Assembly (NCBI GenBank): GCA_003671195.1
Contig: QWPJ01000125.1
Location: 1-63,292 of the forward strand
From: Planctomycetota bacterium
GTDB lineage: Bacteria; Planctomycetota; Planctomycetia; Pirellulales; Pirellulaceae
Length of the DNA: 63,292 nucleotides
Direction: 5' to 3'
The translations under genes were made by a program, and so were the position numbers. The notes beneath the pieces were generated by a model. It ran no database searches, was not told the DNA's origin, and saw only the letters and a list, made by a program, of their open reading frames with translations. Below, piece after piece: positions 1 through 12,000 of the stretch (its first letter is position 1; every line of letters starts with the position of its first letter).

Positions 1-3000
1 ACGGACGATCCGACTTGGATCGGGAATTGACCTACGGTCACCCCGGTGGCATTCGTTGTGTTTCGCTGGTAAAGCGTTCCGCCGATGACTGTCGAGGTGC
101 TGGTATTGGCGACCGAAATTCCGGTCGTGCTATTGGAGATGATGTTGTTGAGCAACGTCGGGCTAGCGTTGGCACCGACTCGGATCCCGGTTCCCGAGGT
201 ACCGAATCGCAAGCCAGGGCGGCTCGATAGAGCCCCTACGGCATCGATGTCCGCACCGACAGAGTCACCGCTGGTTGGTCCATCGCCCGGTTCATCGGTC
301 AATCGAACGAACTGCAGTTGGCTTAGCGAGTTGAACCCGAACTGATCCAGATCGATGTAACGATTGCTGAACGAGGCGGATCCTACAGAAGTGTAATTGA
401 CACCGTCTGCCGACACCTCGACTCGGACGAGTTCAGGCAGGCCGACTTCGTAGACAGCCAAGTCAGGTCGAACGTCGTTCGAACCGGTCAAGAAGTTGTC
501 AGTGAACTGGACGACCAGCACACCACCGCGACCGAGCGATACGGCACCTTGGCCTGGAATCGGCTCACCGATACCGCTGTAGTCTGGGGCTCCAACGGCG
601 TTGCCTGGAACTTGCAAGCCCGCGATCGGTACTGGTCCGCCTCCGGCCCTTGGGTTGTAAAGGTTTGCTGGAGCGACATCGCCGAAGCTTAGGGCTCCAT
701 CGGAGTAGAAGTCACCCAAAATCGATGTTGCTGGTTGAGCGTCCACACGCGTGACCGATCCACCGAAGATCGTGTTGTTGACGATCCGTGCGAACGGAAC
801 CGATGCGGGTACATCGTTTGGTCCGTTGAGCGGGTCACCTCCAAGATCGATACCACCACCGATGTTGCTGATGAGCTCATTGTTGACCATCACCGCTCCG
901 GGGATCAGCCGCTGGTTGTTGATCGTCAGCGTATTTCGCACCGAGCCTGGGTTCGGTGCACCCGAAACCGGATCGCGGACGTCTGCAGTCATGACGACCC
1001 CGAAGCCTGAGGAGAACGAGATGCGAGAGTTTTCGATAAGCACTTGGCCTTGATCACGCGGTGTATTGCGATCCCCTTCGAGGTTCGTCGTCAATACATT
1101 TCCAACGGCCGATGGAATCGAAACCCCAGTCGCACCGGAGATCAAGATCGCATCCGAGGGTTGCCCGCCTAGCCCCGAAACAGGGAATGCCACCACGCGG
1201 ATTTGGGATTGAACGGCCGGTGAGTTGATGACACTCAGGACCAACGCTGCGACTTGGACGCTCGTGAGCGAAACGGTCGGGTTGAAAGGAATCGCCACAC
1301 TGCCTTGGCTTACGCCAAATCCAGGATCGAGCGGCAGAAGGGTCGAATCATCGAACTCGAGTCGGACCGTATTGTTGCCGTCTGTGATGGTGAAGGACAG
1401 CCCATCCGTTAGGCTCGAGGAATCCTTGAATCGAACCTGAGGGCTCCGCGTGACGAGGTAACCTACCGATGGTCCAACGTCTACGGTGACCGATCCGAGC
1501 AAGAACAGGTCGCGGGTGTTCGATCCACTGGAGCTGCCATCGACGCCCAGGGCACTGGTCTTCAGGACGCTTTGCACGCCTGGGGAATTCACAGCGTCTC
1601 GGAAACGAGCCGCAATGGTTTGGGCTGATTCACCAGCGACAGGATCGTAAGGGATCGGGAAGTTGCCCGGACGCACTCCACTACCTGGTTGACCGCTGGG
1701 GATCGAAATATCGTTGAATTCAAAGGTGATCGAGTTGTTTCCATCGCTGACGGTGATCGTCTCTCCGTCGGTGATACTCGAAGCGTCGTTGAATCGCAGT
1801 TCGACCGCACCGCTGAGGGCTTGGTTCGGATCGAAAGCTTGGGTCAAGCGAATGCGCTCATTGACGCTCAAGTTGTTCGGGTTGGTATTGCCACCGTTGT
1901 TGGTCGTACGGGTCGAAAGCGGCTGGCCGTATTCGGAACCTCCGCGTATCTCGACTTGGTAAGGCCCAACGAGGATCTCGCTTCCGCTGCCCGGGACGGT
2001 GGTAAAGGTCGTATCGGGTGGAGCGTTGGAAACCGATTCTCCTCTTTCGGCAAGTCCGATGATGAAATCATCGAGATAGAGTCCCTCGAAGTTATTGTTC
2101 TGCGATCGGGTCGCAGGGTGCAATCGCCCGAGAACATACTCGGAGAATTCATCTCCATCGCGACGGCCATTGACTTCAAACGGACCGGCATCGCCTACGG
2201 TTACTCCGGTCAGATCGATCGCGTTGGTACTTCGACGGAACGTGGTAAATGCATCGGGTCCAGGAGCTAGGTTCTCCTCAAAGGCTCTTGCAACGACGGC
2301 TGCGACTTCGTCAGCCGTCATGTTTTGCAGAATGTTCACCGACACGTTCGAGCCGTTGGTTGATCGATACGCTCCGTCGGTTCGGATATTGGAGTTTGGA
2401 CCGACGACCAAATCGCTGACACCATCGAGCTGCAACCGGTTTCCATTGAGGCTTGGGTTGAACCGTGGCGAGATGTCCAAGGTCACTTGGTACTGGCCAG
2501 TCGGACCCGAGGAGGTCCGGCCGCTTGCAAGCAGCGGGCTGTACTCGTTGATACCCGAATTGCTGATGCCGAAGTAGTAAGTTCCGGACTTGGCGAACGT
2601 GTGCGATAGCGCCACGTCGAACTGGGTGGCAGTCGATGCACGGGCCAGTTCGTTTCCTAAGGAATCAAAGAGTCGGACGCGGGGATTCAGAGGCGAGCCG
2701 ACTAGGCTTGCCGAGACCGCAAGGTCGATCGTGGTCCCTTCGTCGGCTTGGAATTCAATCATGTCCACATCGGCACGCACCGCATCGGGTTGTTCGCCCG
2801 GTTGCAGAACAAAATCCCCGATCGCGCCGGTCGCGGTCCATCGGGTCAGTTCACCCGCCACAATGGTGGTCGTAACGGCGGTGCGGAAGACTTCCGAGCG
2901 GGCCTGCGGTTCCGAAACATTTGCCGATAAAGCCTTGGGCACATAGGTCGTAGCGTTCAGAGACGCGAGCACTTTCTGGGCGACTTGCGACGGAGAGTCG

Positions 3001-6000
3001 CTCGTCGAATAACGGATCACGTTTCCGCTAGGACTCGTGCCGGTACCATCCCAGAACACGAACGTCGTTCCTCGTAGCGAGATAGTCTCGCCCGAGCGGA
3101 TCCCGACGCCGGACGGGAAGACCAACGTCGCACCCATTTCAATTTCAAAGGTTCTGCCACCGACGCTGAACGTCTGTCCATCTCGAAGTTCGCTCGCCGA
3201 TACGGTTCGCAACTCAGGGCCTCGGCTACCGAAGCTGTTGAAGCCTAGGCCACCGGCGGTGCTGAACTCAAATCGCAATCGGACTTGACGGTCGCCAGCC
3301 AACTGGGCCAGAGAGACTCGGGCTTGTCGCCACGAGGTCCCCGGAGGTGCCACGGCTTGTCCGGGCAAGGAGTTTGGACCTACCGGGCTGGGCACATTAT
3401 CGACCAACGTTTCGATCACTGTTTCCGAGGCGTTGTTCGTCGCCAATTGGACCCAAGTGTTATCGTCGCCAGCAGCGTAGACTCGGAACGAGTCCCGCAT
3501 CGGATCGAAGATGTTATTGACCAAGTTCGAGGCTGCATCTTCAGTGGCCAAGAAGTAGCTGAAATAGAGGGTCGGCAAGTCGGCTGCAGTGAGGTTCTCG
3601 AGCGAGAACGTCTTGCTCTCCATGACCCCAGTTGCTCCACCAGGGAAGTTGTATGTATTCTCTAGAGCCTCACCAAAGGCTCGCGGTTGGGCCAGTGGAT
3701 TCGTACCGGTGTTGAAGTTCGCGTTGCTGTGCCCAAGATCTTCGTAGCCGAAGTACCAACTTGTCCCACCGAGTCCTGAGGTGTTCCCCTCGATATCCGC
3801 GGAGATACCATGGCCCGGATTGGCCGATCGCCGAGTGGTTTGGTGCCACAGGTTGTAATCGAGGTTTGAGAAGGCCAATCCATCGAAACCGGAACTACCT
3901 GTATCGACAAAGGTCGATCCATTGGCAAATACCGGTTGCAGGATCCCGTTGGTGTCAAACGCGTAAATCCGGCCGCCGACGGTAGAACCAAATAGCAAGT
4001 TCGAGTAGGCCCCGTTGGCGACGTTGCGAGGTCCTGCGGTCAGTCCAGTGAATTGCAAGCCGGTCAACTGATAGGACGAAGCGACGTAGGTTCCGATCGC
4101 TCCAGGGCGATTGCTAAAGAGCTCACCGCGAGAGACACGGAACAATCCGCCCGCGTCGCTGACTGCATACAGGTTTCCATCGATCCCTGCGACACCTCGA
4201 ACAACACCGCCAGGGGCGATACCGATGCGTCGCGTGGATCCGGTCGTCGAGGTCACCGTCGCACCAAGGACCGTCACTTCGTTGCGATTGATTCCGCTCT
4301 CGACTGCCGAGAGTCCTGGGAAGCCCGAGGTGTTGATCGCTTGAACGACCCGCGTTGCGATGGCCTCCGCCGTATCGCTGGCCAAAAAGTTCACGCCGAT
4401 GCGTCCGCTACCAATCGTGCCGTTGGTTTGCTGATCGACCGCGACTCCACGATTGACCAACGTAGAAAAGTTGCCTACCAACGCTCCGGCAAAATTCAGC
4501 CGGTTGCCTTCAAAGCCAACTTCGATTCCCAGCGGCACCGCATCGGCCACTGCGGCAGCGAACTGGGCATTGTTCATGCTGGTCTGGTAAAAGACGGTTC
4601 GAACACCTGGAGTCGGGACAGGCGTCAATCCGGTGGTGATTTGATAAACAACACCGTCGATTGTGAATTGATCCCCATCTCGGAGAACTCGGTTCGGGAA
4701 ATTGACCGGATCGAGATTCAGTTGCAGTTCAGGTCCAGCGTTGAACTCGATGATCACGTTTTGGTTGGTCGACAGGCGGAGCGTCACGGTGTCTCCGTCG
4801 TTGATCAACGATCGGACCGAGTTGGCGATCGTCTCGGTCGCTTCGGTCACAGCAAAAGCCGTCGATGTCGTGCCTGCGGCCGCATTGGTTTGGATAAAAC
4901 CGCGTTCGGTGATATCGGTACCGGCTCCGAGGATCAAGTCGGGAGCCCCGGTGATCGGAATGTTGAATTGATTGTCCAGTGCCGGAGCGCTGATACCTGC
5001 CCCGGTGTTCGGATCGAATCGATACAGGACGTTATCAAAGTAGCTCACGCCACGGTTGGCTGCGGCAAAGTTAGCAGTCCGGTTCCGGTTGGCGACCAAG
5101 AATCCGAATTCGGCTTCGGTCCCCGTCTGATCTCGGATATCCATGACCGTGTAGGCTTCCGAATCGAACGGGGCTGCCGTGTCCGACAATTCCCCAGCGG
5201 TGTCCAAACCTCGAACCGTGAAGTTGAACGCGCCTTGAACACGCGTCGCTGCGGTCCCTGGATTGACCAGTACGTAGTTGAACAAATCGTTGCTCGGGGT
5301 TTGGAACCCACGCAAATCCCCGTTGGGCCGAATGAAGGTGTCCTTCATGAACTGGGGAGCAATTCCCACGTCGTTTGGAAGCTGACCGGTAAAGGAGTTG
5401 GCGATATAATATTGGGTGCCCAATGCAGACGAGGCGCTGACATACAGCGGCACATCGCCCAAGCTGTACTCGATCCTCGATTGCATGTCCAGGAAGGTCG
5501 GAGTCATCGGCGGAACGGTCGAACTGAGCTGATCGCCACCGACTCGGTCTTCGACAATGAACCTACCGCTCGAAACGGGCAAGATCCGCAGGTTCGACGC
5601 GCCGAGCGAATTGCTCAATCGGTTTGCCAAGACCGTCGGCACTTGGGTGCGATTGGTCACCGCCAAGTAGTATCTGCCAGCGGGCAATTCAACCGGTCCG
5701 ATGTAAGGATCTAGAGTTCCGGTCGAACCTCGCCCAAGGTCCGCGTTGGTCGCTTGGGAAACCGCCGAGTGGCGATCATCCAGGATGTTACTATTGAGCC
5801 CTACTCGAACCAACGAGGCATTCGAGCCGTCGGCCGTCGGAGCAAACAGGTACATCGAAAGATCCGCTCGCCCAATCCCATCGGCATAATCCAGATCAAA
5901 AATCGTCGAGAGATATTCCGCCAGCGGTGTGACCAACTGCGTGTAATCGATCGTAAAGGTAAACCAATCGACATCCGTAGCCGAATCGATGTTGCCGGCC

Positions 6001-9000
6001 AAGGAGATCGTCTTGCGGTCGGTCGTCAGGATATTGCCAAGCTCTTGGGCGGTCACAAACGTGTTGTTGTTGCCGCTGTTGATCTCTGCGGTCTCTCCGA
6101 CCAACGGTGAGTGACGTGGTACCCCTCGGAGGGTCAAGCCTGTCGAGGCAAATCGAATGTCCGCATAAGCGACCGAGGTTCCAGGGAACTCTTGGTTTTC
6201 GCCCAAACGAACTTGCAACTGATAAGCACCCCGCGAGAGTCCTTGGCCTACCGAAGCTGGATTGCTCAATGACGGTGTACCGACTGCTTGTCCGGTGACT
6301 TGGTTGCTCGAGCGGACCCGAATGTGGTAGAGCGAGGGTTGGCCACTCTGTCCGGGCAGAACGACTCGAAGCCCAGCATCTTTCGCATTGGTGCTGTAGT
6401 CGTCGCGAGGCTCACCTCGGGACGATTGCGGATAAATCGTGGGTGCACTTTTTCGCAACGAACGGACAGCATTTCCAGGCAAACTGCTGTAGAGCGGGTT
6501 GTTGGCCGTATCGATTTCTTCGAGATACGAATTGTCCGAAAGGGCCAGAATTTCTCCGTCGGCAGAGATCAGCTCGACGACCGTGTCGAGGTTCGCATCG
6601 GTCTTGTCGATATCGAGCCAAACTTCGGTGCCACCAAAGGCATTGAAGCTGTAGACATCCACGTCCGAGGGCTTGTTGATCACACCTTGGATCTCGAATC
6701 CGAGTCGAGTGTTCTCGTCTCCGCTGTTGATCGAACCGGCCAACTGCCCCAAATACTGAGCCTTGGTCGGATCGTCGTTGGCGCCGGGTGCGTTGGCAAG
6801 CGACGATTCTCTCTCGGGAAGTACGCCGACGTTACGATCGTTCGAATACGTCTGCATCGAAACGCCAGCCCACGATCCAGGGGAAGCGATCGAGGTGATG
6901 GTCGTCGGAACCAACTCCAGGAAACTTGTCATGCGGGATGTGTTCGACGTCGGAGCGACTTGCCAAGCAAGGGCCGTCGTCACGTCGGCAAGACCGTAGA
7001 TTTGTCCTAGTAACGGATCGGTGATCGGTGGCAAATCGGTCAAGTCGATGTTACCAGCCGGCGTGTAGGTGGTGCCAGCTCCTTCGATGATGTTGGCCAA
7101 ATCGCGGAATTCGTCGGCTGCGAACCCAAGGTAGGTCGCATTGACCAAATCGATGCCTGGGCTGTAGACCCCACCGTGGGAAAATCCAACTCGCTCCGTG
7201 TTGTCGATCGTGTAGGCTCGGAAGTCTGGATTTCCCGGGGTGCCGGTCAAGTACAGGAAGTCGTCGCTCGGAGAGAGGATGTCTTCATCGAGGTAGTTGA
7301 TAAACCTGATGTTCCCAAGTGGCGAATCGCTATCGAGCGTCAAGGTGTTGAAAAGTTTCGCAACGCCGTTTTTGAATCTCGACTCGACGGTCCAGCGGAC
7401 CTCGGCATTGTTGTTGCCTGTGAACGTACCGCGACTGATGACCACGTCGGGCGAAACGAGCGTTGGCGGTTGGGTGATCGTTGTGGCAGAAAGGCGAATT
7501 GCATTTCCATCGCCACCGACATCGATGTAGTTGTTGAACGCAAAGATGACCGCTTCGTCGATGAACAACTGCGTGTTGCCTTGGGCCGTAATTCCGCCCC
7601 GCGTCGCAAAACTACCTTCTCCACCGGCGTTTGGCTCGTAGGAGAAAAAGCCAGGGCGGTTGACATCGACATCGTTGTCGATGAGGGTGCCACGATCGAC
7701 TTCGGGGCCAAACGGCAAGACGATTTCACCCGAGGTTGAATTGCTTCCGTTGTTGTCGGTATCGAAGGCCGGTCGGCCATCGACCCCGAACCCTGCGCCG
7801 ACGGTATCATCGCCGATGGATGTGAGGATTACAGGGAAACCGGGTTGCCCGAGGATTTGAATGCTACCGCCGATGCGGTTGGGATGATCTAGAGGCGTTC
7901 CGGTTGCATTGAGTCCGGCCAGCGTTGAACCGCCGCCGAACTTGACTACCAAACTTTGATTCGCATCGCTCTTGAGTTGCAATCCACCGTAGGTGTGCAA
8001 GTTATCTGAAGTGATGGTACTCGAGACAACATGCACGATGTCGGTGTCATCAAAAACCGCTTGCGAGGTAAGCTCTTGTCCACGAACCAACATGCCGTTG
8101 ATCCCGTTGCGAGACAGGCGATTGCCTCGGACCAAGGCTCCTTGGTTGGCCAAGTACTCCCCGGTGGTTCCTAGCTCACCGGTTTGGCGCCCCGAATCAT
8201 CCAAGTTCTGTTCGGTCAACGAATTGACATCGATGCTGATGGCAGAACCCGCATTGTCGCTAATTCGGTTGTTGAGGATCTGAGGCTGAGCCCCTCGAAC
8301 AAAAATCGCCGACGCATCGTTCGTTCCGCGGCCGAGTCGATCCGGATCTGTCGCGTTGGCTTCGTTCCCTGCTGCATTGAACTCGACAAGCGAATTCGCA
8401 AGACGGAAATCGGCCTGATGGACTTCAATTGCGTTGAACGACGCAAAGTTCCCCTCGATACGGGTTGTCCCACCCCCGTAGGAAATACGGTTGTAGTCCA
8501 TCGATGCTTCGCTGCCATGGCCGACGAAGACTCCACCCCAATCGCCCGGTGTGGCGGCCGTGGCCCCCTTGTTGCTCGCGGTGTCGAACGTCCCGCCAAA
8601 TCCGTAACGGATGTCGTTGATACTGGTCAAGATCACCGGCAAGCCGATGGTTCCTTCGGCAACCAGATTTGCACCGTCGCGGACCTCGATCCGAGATCCA
8701 CGGTTCTTGACGATCATCCCCGGATCCATGACCAGACTTCCATCGAGACGCGAGCGGATCTTGGCTGGCAATTCCACGAGCGCGTTGCCCGATACTGACC
8801 CGTTGTCGACAAAAGTCGTGGCGATTGCATTGATCTGCGATACGAAACGGTAAGTTCCCCCGCCGTTTGCGTCGCTGCGATAGATCCGACGCCCTACGTA
8901 GGGCAAGTCCCCACCGATGGGTGGGAGATTCGAGAGGGTGACCGAGCTGTTTGCAACCACACTCACCGATGCGGTGGGAATCGATGCGAGGCTTTCGTTA

Positions 9001-12000
9001 CCACTGGCATCGACATACACGAGTTTGTAATTGTAAGTACCGACGGCCAAGTTGCCCGAACCCGAGCGAACCACCGTAACGACGGTCGTCGGAGGAGAGG
9101 CGACATCCAAGACTCCACCACCTGGGGTCCCGGCAATGACCAAATTCTCACCTAGAACATGCGGCATATCGATGTCATCGAAGCGGGCCGCAGTAGTGAT
9201 CGTCTCGAGAGTCTGCGAGGCCCCTGTGCGGGTCTTGATGAACATCCCGTTGATCGTGTTGTTGACGACTCGGTTACCATAAATATCTGGGCCAACCCGA
9301 TCGTAATCGGGGATGAACAGACCGGCAGCCTGGCTCTTAGAATCGCGGAAGTCGTCTTCTCGGAAACTGTTCGGCGTGGCGCTGATGGCCGCGTCGGCGC
9401 TGCGTGTGATAAGGCTGTTGGCGATCGTCGGCCGCGAATCGATGATGTTGATCGGCGTGATGACTTGTGACAAGCCATCGATGATGACTTGGCCGCCGCC
9501 GAATCGAACGTCGGCGTGGTACAGAGCGTTGAGGAACAAGCCGGCTCGCTCTTTGTCGGTGCGGGTCGCGTCGCTTCCATCGATGCGGTTGCGGAAATCC
9601 AAACCACCCCAATCACCAGGGGATGGTGCAGGTGGCGTGCGATCGGGATTGACTCCGATGCCTGTCGTATCGTGGATCGAGGTGACAATGACTTTGCTGT
9701 CAGGAATACCCAACAACTGCAACGTACCACCGCTGCGATTGACCGAGACGGTCGAACTTCCGACGCTGACCCTCGATCGCCCCATCTTGATAATCGCCCC
9801 GGCATCGATCATCACATTGACGTTCCTTGGAACATCGAATGTTGTGCCGTCGGCCAAGGCTTGGCCTAGTCGGTTGAATCCGATTTCATAAGCTCGATTC
9901 GCAGCGTTGCCCAAGATGCGGATCGTAATGGCGCGGGTGCCCGAGGCATCGGCATTGCTCACCGTGGTCGCTTCTGTCAAAGCTCGCGAAATGGTGTTGT
10001 AAGGCTGTGCGAGGGTTCCGTTCCCGTTGGCAAGAGCGGTCTTATCGACCCAAATCGTGTACGAGCTTCGATCGGTCGTCGCCGTCGTCGAACGATCTGG
10101 CCGAGTGGGAACAAACCAATAGTTGAACACTCCGCCAGGTTTGCCGTCGCCATCTCCATCGATCTGGGTAGGATCGGAATCCGCATCGGTCAGCGTCGAT
10201 GCTGCCGGTGGTGCAAAGTCGATCCGCAAATCGTACTTGCCTTCCGAACGCCCGCCCAAACCTGAATCCTCGATGGTCGGATCGTAGTTGGCATTCCCCT
10301 TGGCACTGACGCCGATGACGTACTCGCCAGGCTTGACAAAGTCCAAGCTGACGCGTGGGTCTTGGCTGAAGTAATCTTCGTTGGCCGCCAGTTCAACCCA
10401 CTTCGGTTGGCTGGAGCTACCCTCATTTCGGTAGAGTCGAAGGCTCGCGTCGAGCAAACTCGAGTTCGATTGACGCTCGGCGATCACCTGGACCGAGATC
10501 GAACCTCCGGAATCTGGAACCACGAAACGATACAGGTCGATGTCTTTGCCCTCTGGGCGGAAGATGTACTGACCATGGGTCACATCCGCATTTCCAGGGA
10601 AGACATTTTCGACATTCGGATCGGTGATCGGATTGCTGTTTTGAACCGTCGACTGAGGCAGTTCGTCGGCGTTGCCCAAACCGAGCAGAACCCCGATGCC
10701 GCGCATGAACGAACGGAAAAGTTCCGAGCCGAACAGGTTGTCGTCGGCGGTGTTGAACTCTTGGCTATCGATGACAACGGCCGATTGGCTCGCATTGGCC
10801 AATAAGGGACCTGCGGCGTATGTGATGTTATCGCCCGGTTGGTTGGCAGCCACAGGGGTCAAAGCCGTCAAAGGATTGATGACTTGCATGTCCCCGACGC
10901 CGATGGTGAACCCTTGGTTATCGCTCTCGACGAATCGAACACCGATATGCTTCTCATAGAGGCTGACGACTTGCCGAGCCATGGTCCTTTGGATTTCGGT
11001 GATCGCGTTGAGCTGTACGCTCGAGTTGGCGGTTCCCAATTGGGAGGCGAAGTTGTAATAGATCACCTCGATGCCGTCGGAATCCGAACGGGTCACGTGG
11101 TGTTGGTAGCGATTATCGCGGTTGCCCGACTCGCTGTTGGATCCGGGGAAATCGAGCGTGTAAGGAGTCGCATTCTTGATCTCGGAGCTGACGATCGCCG
11201 CCTTGGCTCCAGGACCTGCGAGCCAGCCCCCACCGAGGTCCATCGCCGAGCTAAAGCGGCTCCCTGGATCGCTCGCCGGAGTGATGCTTGCGACCGAAGT
11301 GTTGTTGACCGAATTGTCGTTTCCAATCCGCAGCCGCAACGAGGCCAAGGCCAAAGGCCCAGCGCCGGGATTGGCCGGATCGACCAGAGCGTCGAGGTTC
11401 CGTTCGAAGGTCAGTGCGACGCGGTTGAGATTCGCATCGTAGTTCACGCCGATGGGTCGGAACGCGATGTCGTCGCCGCCGTTGAGCGAGTTGTTGGTGT
11501 AGACCAATTGGTAATAAATCGGCTTGACCGCCTCGGCCGAGGCGAGCTTATCGCCGTTGAAGTAAACATAAACGACGTTCCGCAGTTGCTGCTTGGTCGT
11601 CCCGGTGGTGATCACCGGCTGTGGCACAACGGCTTGGATCGTCGGACCGAGATCCAAGTCGAACCGAACGCTTCGTGAGACCCCGCCGTTGAATGCGAAA
11701 CCTGCGACATTTCGCAGGGCAAACGGACCGGTGCCGAAGATATCGATCAAGTAGGCGTCATCCGGAAGCGCTTCGGCAAACCGAATGATGACTTCTCGCT
11801 TGGTATCGCCCAAGGCGATGTAGGCAGGGGTGATCAACTGATCATCCCCACCGACGAGATTCAGAGGCGAATAGGTAATCGCGTTGCCACCGATTCGCGT
11901 CAGGCGGTCTCCGCTGACGAGCCGTGCGACGAGCAATCGTTGGGCTTCGGCCGATGCGTTGACCGCATCGATCACTTCACCGACGGTTGTCAAAGCCCTG

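Noticed and set aside
4053..5714. 553-codon plus-strand frame
   Set aside because: It is antisense to the giant minus-strand gene, whose modular protein sequence is clearly coding; the plus translation is rich in Arg/Asp/Gly with no motif.
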